Source: an uncultured Coriobacteriaceae bacterium (GTDB lineage Bacteria; Actinomycetota; Coriobacteriia; Coriobacteriales; Atopobiaceae). From it: DNA of 12,263 nt. The stretch spans positions 1 through 12,263 of the forward strand of contig CACXZL010000097.1 of the NCBI GenBank assembly GCA_902772085.1, given 5' to 3'. Under the pieces are notes generated by a model, which was not told where the DNA came from, searched no databases, and saw only the letters and a program-made list of their open reading frames with translations. The number at the start of each line of letters is the position of its first letter. The first letter of the stretch is position 1. Positions 9,608 to 12,263 of this stretch are shown here, piece by piece. The translations under genes and the position numbers were made by a program.

Positions 9608-10528
9608 TTACGCCAGACCGGTACGGGCCCTGAACTCGGCCTCGCTGAGCCTTGCGCGCTCCGCGGCTTGGCGCACCGTGAGCACCCGGTCGCGAACGAG
9701 CCCGGCCAACGTCTCCAAGACCCCCTCGGCCCTACCCTCCTTGTGACCCTCCGCGCGACCCTCGGCGCGACCCTCTGCGCGACCCTCGGCGCGGAACAGC
9801 TCCATCGCCTTGGCCTCGTCGTACTCCGTCAGCAGCATGCCGACCACCTCCGCCCTGTGCTCCTCAAGGAAGCTTTTGATCTCGAATTCCTTCGGCATGG
9901 CAGTGATCGCCCGGTCGACGGCGTCGCCTACGTCCGTTCCCGCAGCGACGGCTTCCCGCACGCGCGCTACGAGCCAGGAGTACTCCCTCAGCGGCGAGCA
10001 AGCGGCAAGCAACTCGGGGCTCCTGCCCTCGTTGATGTTCACCATGCGCACGCGCGCCTCTATGTCGGAGACCGCACCCTCGGGGAACGAGTCGGAGAGC
10101 CTGAGGACGGACTCGTCCGGCTTGTCCTTCTGGCCGTTGTAGAAGACCACCAGCCTCGGCACGGGCAGACGCAACAGCCGCTCGCCGTACTTGTTCAGTC
10201 CACGGCCCACGACGTAGCGTTCGTAAAGGTTCCCCGCGTACTGCATCATGCGCAACGGCATGTTTGGGTTGTACGTGGACTGCTGCTCGTACACGCTCAC
10301 CTCGTCGGCAATGAGAAACGAGACATCGTTGTGCATACCGAGATAGAGGGCTTCGCGGATCGTGTTTATCTCCACCGTAGACGGGTCGCCGTACGATGTT
10401 CCGTTAACCGCGTTGTAGAGACTCAGCGTCCACGCCTCGTTGCCAGGACTCCCGAAGATAAAACTGAAAAGCCTGTCCTTGTACTCCCTGCTTGCCGTAG
10501 CCGTATGGATCGCCTCCCAGGCTGCCAA
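9608..10528 (-). CDS. Rpn-family recombination-promoting nuclease / putative transposase
   Basis: A 306-aa PD-(D/E)XK nuclease of the Rpn type, complete in length for the family. The N-terminal signature REYKDRLFSFIFG with WTLSLYNAVNGTSY is at 14-46. The nuclease core follows, with D68 in MHNDVSFLI and E81-x-Q83 in YEQQSTYNPNMPLR. The conserved LPVPRLVVFYNGQKDKPDE stretch is at 121-139. After a helical region comes a low-complexity RAEG repeat (about 246-269) and a short helical tail (LTVRQAAERARLSEAEFR) resembling a helix-turn-helix-like end. The start is TTG at 10528, because the frame is closed by a stop just upstream and no ATG precedes the conserved REYKD. No Shine-Dalgarno sequence is seen; an extended -10 lies only about 15 nt away, so translation may be nearly leaderless. 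It is not closely similar to the Rpn gene downstream. The family is certain; the start is less so. Confidence 0.9.
   Translation of the reverse strand: MAAWEAIHTATASREYKDRLFSFIFGSPGNEAWTLSLYNAVNGTSYGDPSTVEINTIREALYLGMHNDVSFLIADEVSVYEQQSTYNPNMPLRMMQYAGNLYERYVVGRGLNKYGERLLRLPVPRLVVFYNGQKDKPDESVLRLSDSFPEGAVSDIEARVRMVNINEGRSPELLAACSPLREYSWLVARVREAVAAGTDVGDAVDRAITAMPKEFEIKSFLEEHRAEVVGMLLTEYDEAKAMELFRAEGRAEGRAEGRAEGHKEGRAEGVLETLAGLVRDRVLTVRQAAERARLSEAEFRARTGLA
9733..9792 (-). repeat. 12-bp tandem repeat coding the RAEG linker of the Rpn protein
   Basis: Five 12-bp units are in register. Four near-identical copies of GACCCTCNGCGC (plus strand) lie at 9745-9792, and one diverged copy lies at 9733-9744. 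They code for RAEG, RAEG, RAEG, RAEG and HKEG-like units. Copy number could change without a frameshift because the unit is a multiple of 3. Confidence 0.85.
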
Positions 10529-10531
10529 ATG

Positions 10532-10555
10532 CCGATAGAATCATTCTAACATCGG
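10532..10555. repeat. Interrupted palindrome with an extended -10 box, just before the Rpn start
   Basis: On the plus strand CCGA-TAGAA (10532-10540) is complementary to TTCTA (10544-10548) and TCGG (10552-10555), with a 3-nt loop and a 3-nt bulge. The minus strand reads TGTTAGAAT here (10551-10543), an extended -10 (TGnTAGAAT, 5 of 6 matches to TATAAT). A promoter at this place would start transcription about 8-10 nt before the TTG at 10528. An operator or hairpin role is inferred. Confidence 0.4.
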
Positions 10556-10578
10556 AAAGTAAACTACACTCACTTGAT

Positions 10579-10603
10579 TCGCCGCCATCCCCGGCGGTCG
10601 AAG
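10579..10603. repeat. GC-rich hairpin
   Basis: TTCGCCGCC (10579-10587) pairs with GGCGG (10594-10598) and CGAA (10600-10603), giving 9 base pairs with a 6-nt loop and one bulged T. No U-run follows on either strand, so it is not a classical terminator. It lies in the gene-free stretch between the unknown right-hand gene and the Rpn gene. Confidence 0.5.
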
Positions 10604-10827
10604 CGAGTTCTAGCCTTTCGGGTTCGCAACGTGGAAATGCGAACGCGTAATGTGGCGGAGCAGCTTTTCGTAAGAACCGTCCACGCCGTCCACCACGTGT
10701 TTGCGGGCAATGCAAACTTGTCCCACTCGACAACGTGCCAAGCAGCAGTTTTTTAAGAACGCCGCGCATAAGAACGAGTCTGGCCTGGCCACCGCTGGAG
10801 AAAAGCCGGACCTTGCCGATAGCTGCG

Positions 10828-12263
10828 CTACTCTGATACATCAGATGCCAGCCCCAACGCATAGGAGTACAGGTCATCATTGATGGCGAAAGCCCCTGGC
10901 AAGTCGCTCAGCCCTTCGTTGATAGCTTTCACGCGCATCATGGGGTAGTAGCGGGCGAAGGACTCGGAATTTTCCATGATATCATCATATATTCTCTCCC
11001 AATCTTTATCTCGGAGCAAGACCCACCGATTCTTACGCGCCAGCCACTTGCACCGTTCCACCGGATTCTGCTTCATCAAATCAAGGTACGTATCTTCGCC
11101 CAAAAATGAACGATAGAATTCGAACGTCATGCCTAACGCCTTCACCAAATTGGGATGCACGCTATCTCCTGCCTCATAATACGGCAGGTCTTCCGGTCTC
11201 CAGATATCGTACTTCTCATCTTGCATCTTGTACACCTGCGATGCTGTTTTCAGCATCTCGTTCATTACGCCAGAGGGATCCTGTTTTGCAGCCTTTTCGC
11301 AGCCTTCGTCCGACTTCCCTCCAGAAAGATCAATGGGTTCCTGCGCGTCTTCCTCTTGCAAATACTCGTCGATGATTTCATCCACCGGACAAAGGTTGCC
11401 GATCGCCCGCGAAAGCGCCAACCTAATTTTGTCAATCGGAATGTATCGGTCTACTTTTTTGTTCCTTGCCCCCATAAACACAAGCTGTGCAAACAAGGTC
11501 TCTATGCCGTACGGCTCCTCATCGTCTGGGTCGGTCTTCAACAAATCCGTACAGTCTTTCTCACGATGATGAAGCTTCGTGTCCATGACTTTTCTGATGA
11601 ATTGCTCATAGTGCGTGTCACCCTTTTCATCCTGAAAACTGATGAAGAGGCACATCCGCTCGAGGTCGAACCCCCACAACAGGTAATCAGCAAGTGCGTT
11701 GTCAAACCCCACCATCGTAACTTGGTACAAATGGAATCTCCGATCCCAGTATTCGTCGCAAGCTTGCTCTGAAAAATGCTCGCGAACGGTTTTGCCGAAC
11801 TCGGCATCTTCTCTCCCGAGGTACATGCCAGTAAAAAGCTCCAACTTCTCGGTCTCGGAGAGCGGAATGTCGTTGATTCTGTTGAGCAGCCGGTCCTTAT
11901 CACACCGATCGGGAGCATGGATCGCACGGTCGAGATGCTCGTTTGCCATTCGGACGGCACGCTCGCATTGCCCCTTTGTAATATCCCCATACACATATGC
12001 CTTCTGACCGAGTCGCGATTCAATGAGACACGCAATCGCAAGAAGGTACATATGATATGGCTCTCCCTGCGTTTTTGCGCCCCAAAGAGAATAGTTGCGA
12101 TAGAACCGGCTGTCGTTTCGGTCATATCCGCCAAGATAGTCTAAGGCCGATTCAAGCAACGCATCCGGCGCATCCCTGTCATACTGGTCCTTTGAAACAA
12201 GATCGCGCGGCAAGAAGTATTCCTCTGCCGTGCGGACGCGTTCGTAGTCGCCGTCCGCGAACC
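10828..12263 (-). CDS. Large protein of unknown function (5' end beyond right edge)
   Basis: The open frame runs from the right edge to a TAG at 10830-10828, giving 477 residues; no start is forced inside the window. A TTG at 12213 is possible, but the residues before it (FADGDYERVRTAEEYFLP) look like normal protein, so the gene probably begins outside. I do not recognise the family. The protein is soluble-looking, rich in D, E, K, R and aromatic residues, and mostly helical in character, without transmembrane segments or a clear nucleotide-binding motif. Distinctive stretches are SLWGAKTQGEPYHMYLLAIA, YVYGDITKGQCERAVRMANEHL near the left part, a QDEKGDTHYEQFIRKVMD stretch, and MTFEFYRSFLGEDTYLDLM near the end. 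A hydrophilic, low-order linker lies around LQEEDAQEPIDLSGGKSDEG. Codon use is visibly more AT-rich than in carB or nifJ, which suggests acquisition by transfer. No function is proposed. Confidence 0.82.
   Translation of the reverse strand, partial: FADGDYERVRTAEEYFLPRDLVSKDQYDRDAPDALLESALDYLGGYDRNDSRFYRNYSLWGAKTQGEPYHMYLLAIACLIESRLGQKAYVYGDITKGQCERAVRMANEHLDRAIHAPDRCDKDRLLNRINDIPLSETEKLELFTGMYLGREDAEFGKTVREHFSEQACDEYWDRRFHLYQVTMVGFDNALADYLLWGFDLERMCLFISFQDEKGDTHYEQFIRKVMDTKLHHREKDCTDLLKTDPDDEEPYGIETLFAQLVFMGARNKKVDRYIPIDKIRLALSRAIGNLCPVDEIIDEYLQEEDAQEPIDLSGGKSDEGCEKAAKQDPSGVMNEMLKTASQVYKMQDEKYDIWRPEDLPYYEAGDSVHPNLVKALGMTFEFYRSFLGEDTYLDLMKQNPVERCKWLARKNRWVLLRDKDWERIYDDIMENSESFARYYPMMRVKAINEGLSDLPGAFAINDDLYSYALGLASDVSE

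Larger units (their letters stand above)
10529..10827. other. Gene-free stretch upstream of the Rpn gene
   Basis: No recognisable gene is seen in these 299 bp. A 60-codon minus frame (10610-10792) ends with HVVDGVDGSYEKLLRHITRSHFHVANPKG spread over its last residues, which looks protein-like. It has no good start signal and no family I recognise, so it may be the tail of a decayed gene. The stretch also holds the hairpin at 10579-10603 and the inverted repeat at 10532-10555. Confidence 0.4.

Noticed and set aside
9733..9792. Tandem repeat considered as a CRISPR or iteron array
   Set aside because: The units are 12 bp without spacers and translate to the known RAEG-type linker of Rpn proteins.
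9242..10549. 435-codon plus-strand open frame opposite the Rpn genes
   Set aside because: It is antisense to recognisable nuclease cores. Its RAEG-repeat mirror (ATLGATLCATLGA-like) shows it is a shadow.
10404..10880. 158-codon minus-strand frame overlapping the Rpn start
   Set aside because: Its 3' part is an out-of-frame reading of the Rpn N-terminus, and its 5' part overlaps the end of the unknown gene. Composition is not protein-like.

Overview
The window reads as a piece of a high-GC, anaerobic, sugar-using actinobacterial chromosome, most likely a gut-type Coriobacteriia (Olsenella/Atopobium/Collinsella-like). This is inferred from GC-rich third positions, a single-chain pyruvate:ferredoxin oxidoreductase, remnants of a PTS beta-glucoside operon and Rpn-type nucleases. 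No rRNA or other taxonomic marker is present, so the assignment is tentative.

Layout. (1) Positions 1-957, minus: the N-terminal third of carB, running off the left edge, with an abnormal N-terminus that lacks the usual GSGP(I/V)-type motif. (2) 958-1258: no gene; it holds a 45-54 nt inverted repeat and the intrinsic terminator of the next gene. (3) 1259-4783, minus: intact nifJ/PFOR (1174 aa), with a strong Shine-Dalgarno sequence. (4) 4935-5970, minus: wreck of a beta-glucoside utilisation operon. A GH1 6-phospho-beta-glucosidase gene is frameshifted by an 85-bp tandem duplication. Its middle is then joined in frame to an internal piece of a cellobiose-type PTS EIIC gene. (5) 6129-7828, plus: a divergent GntR/HutC regulator, probably the old regulator of that operon, followed 20 bp later by gluQRS. 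(6) 8019-8546, plus: a nicotinamidase-like cysteine hydrolase. (7) 8686-10528, minus: two different Rpn-family PD-(D/E)XK nuclease/transposase-like genes, the first with a doubtful N-terminus. (8) 10828 to the right edge, minus: a large protein of unknown function with visibly more AT-rich codons than the rest.

How it fits together. The left half is core metabolism (pyrimidine/arginine carbamoyl phosphate synthesis, pyruvate oxidation to acetyl-CoA). The centre shows an operon decaying by duplication and deletion, leaving its regulator behind in an operon with a tRNA-modifying enzyme. The right part looks accessory: Rpn nucleases, a repeat-coded linker, and an unrecognised AT-richer gene. I do not see a convincing new multi-gene system. 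The most noteworthy items are the GH1 duplication plus GH1::EIIC fusion, the altered carB start and the unknown right-hand gene.
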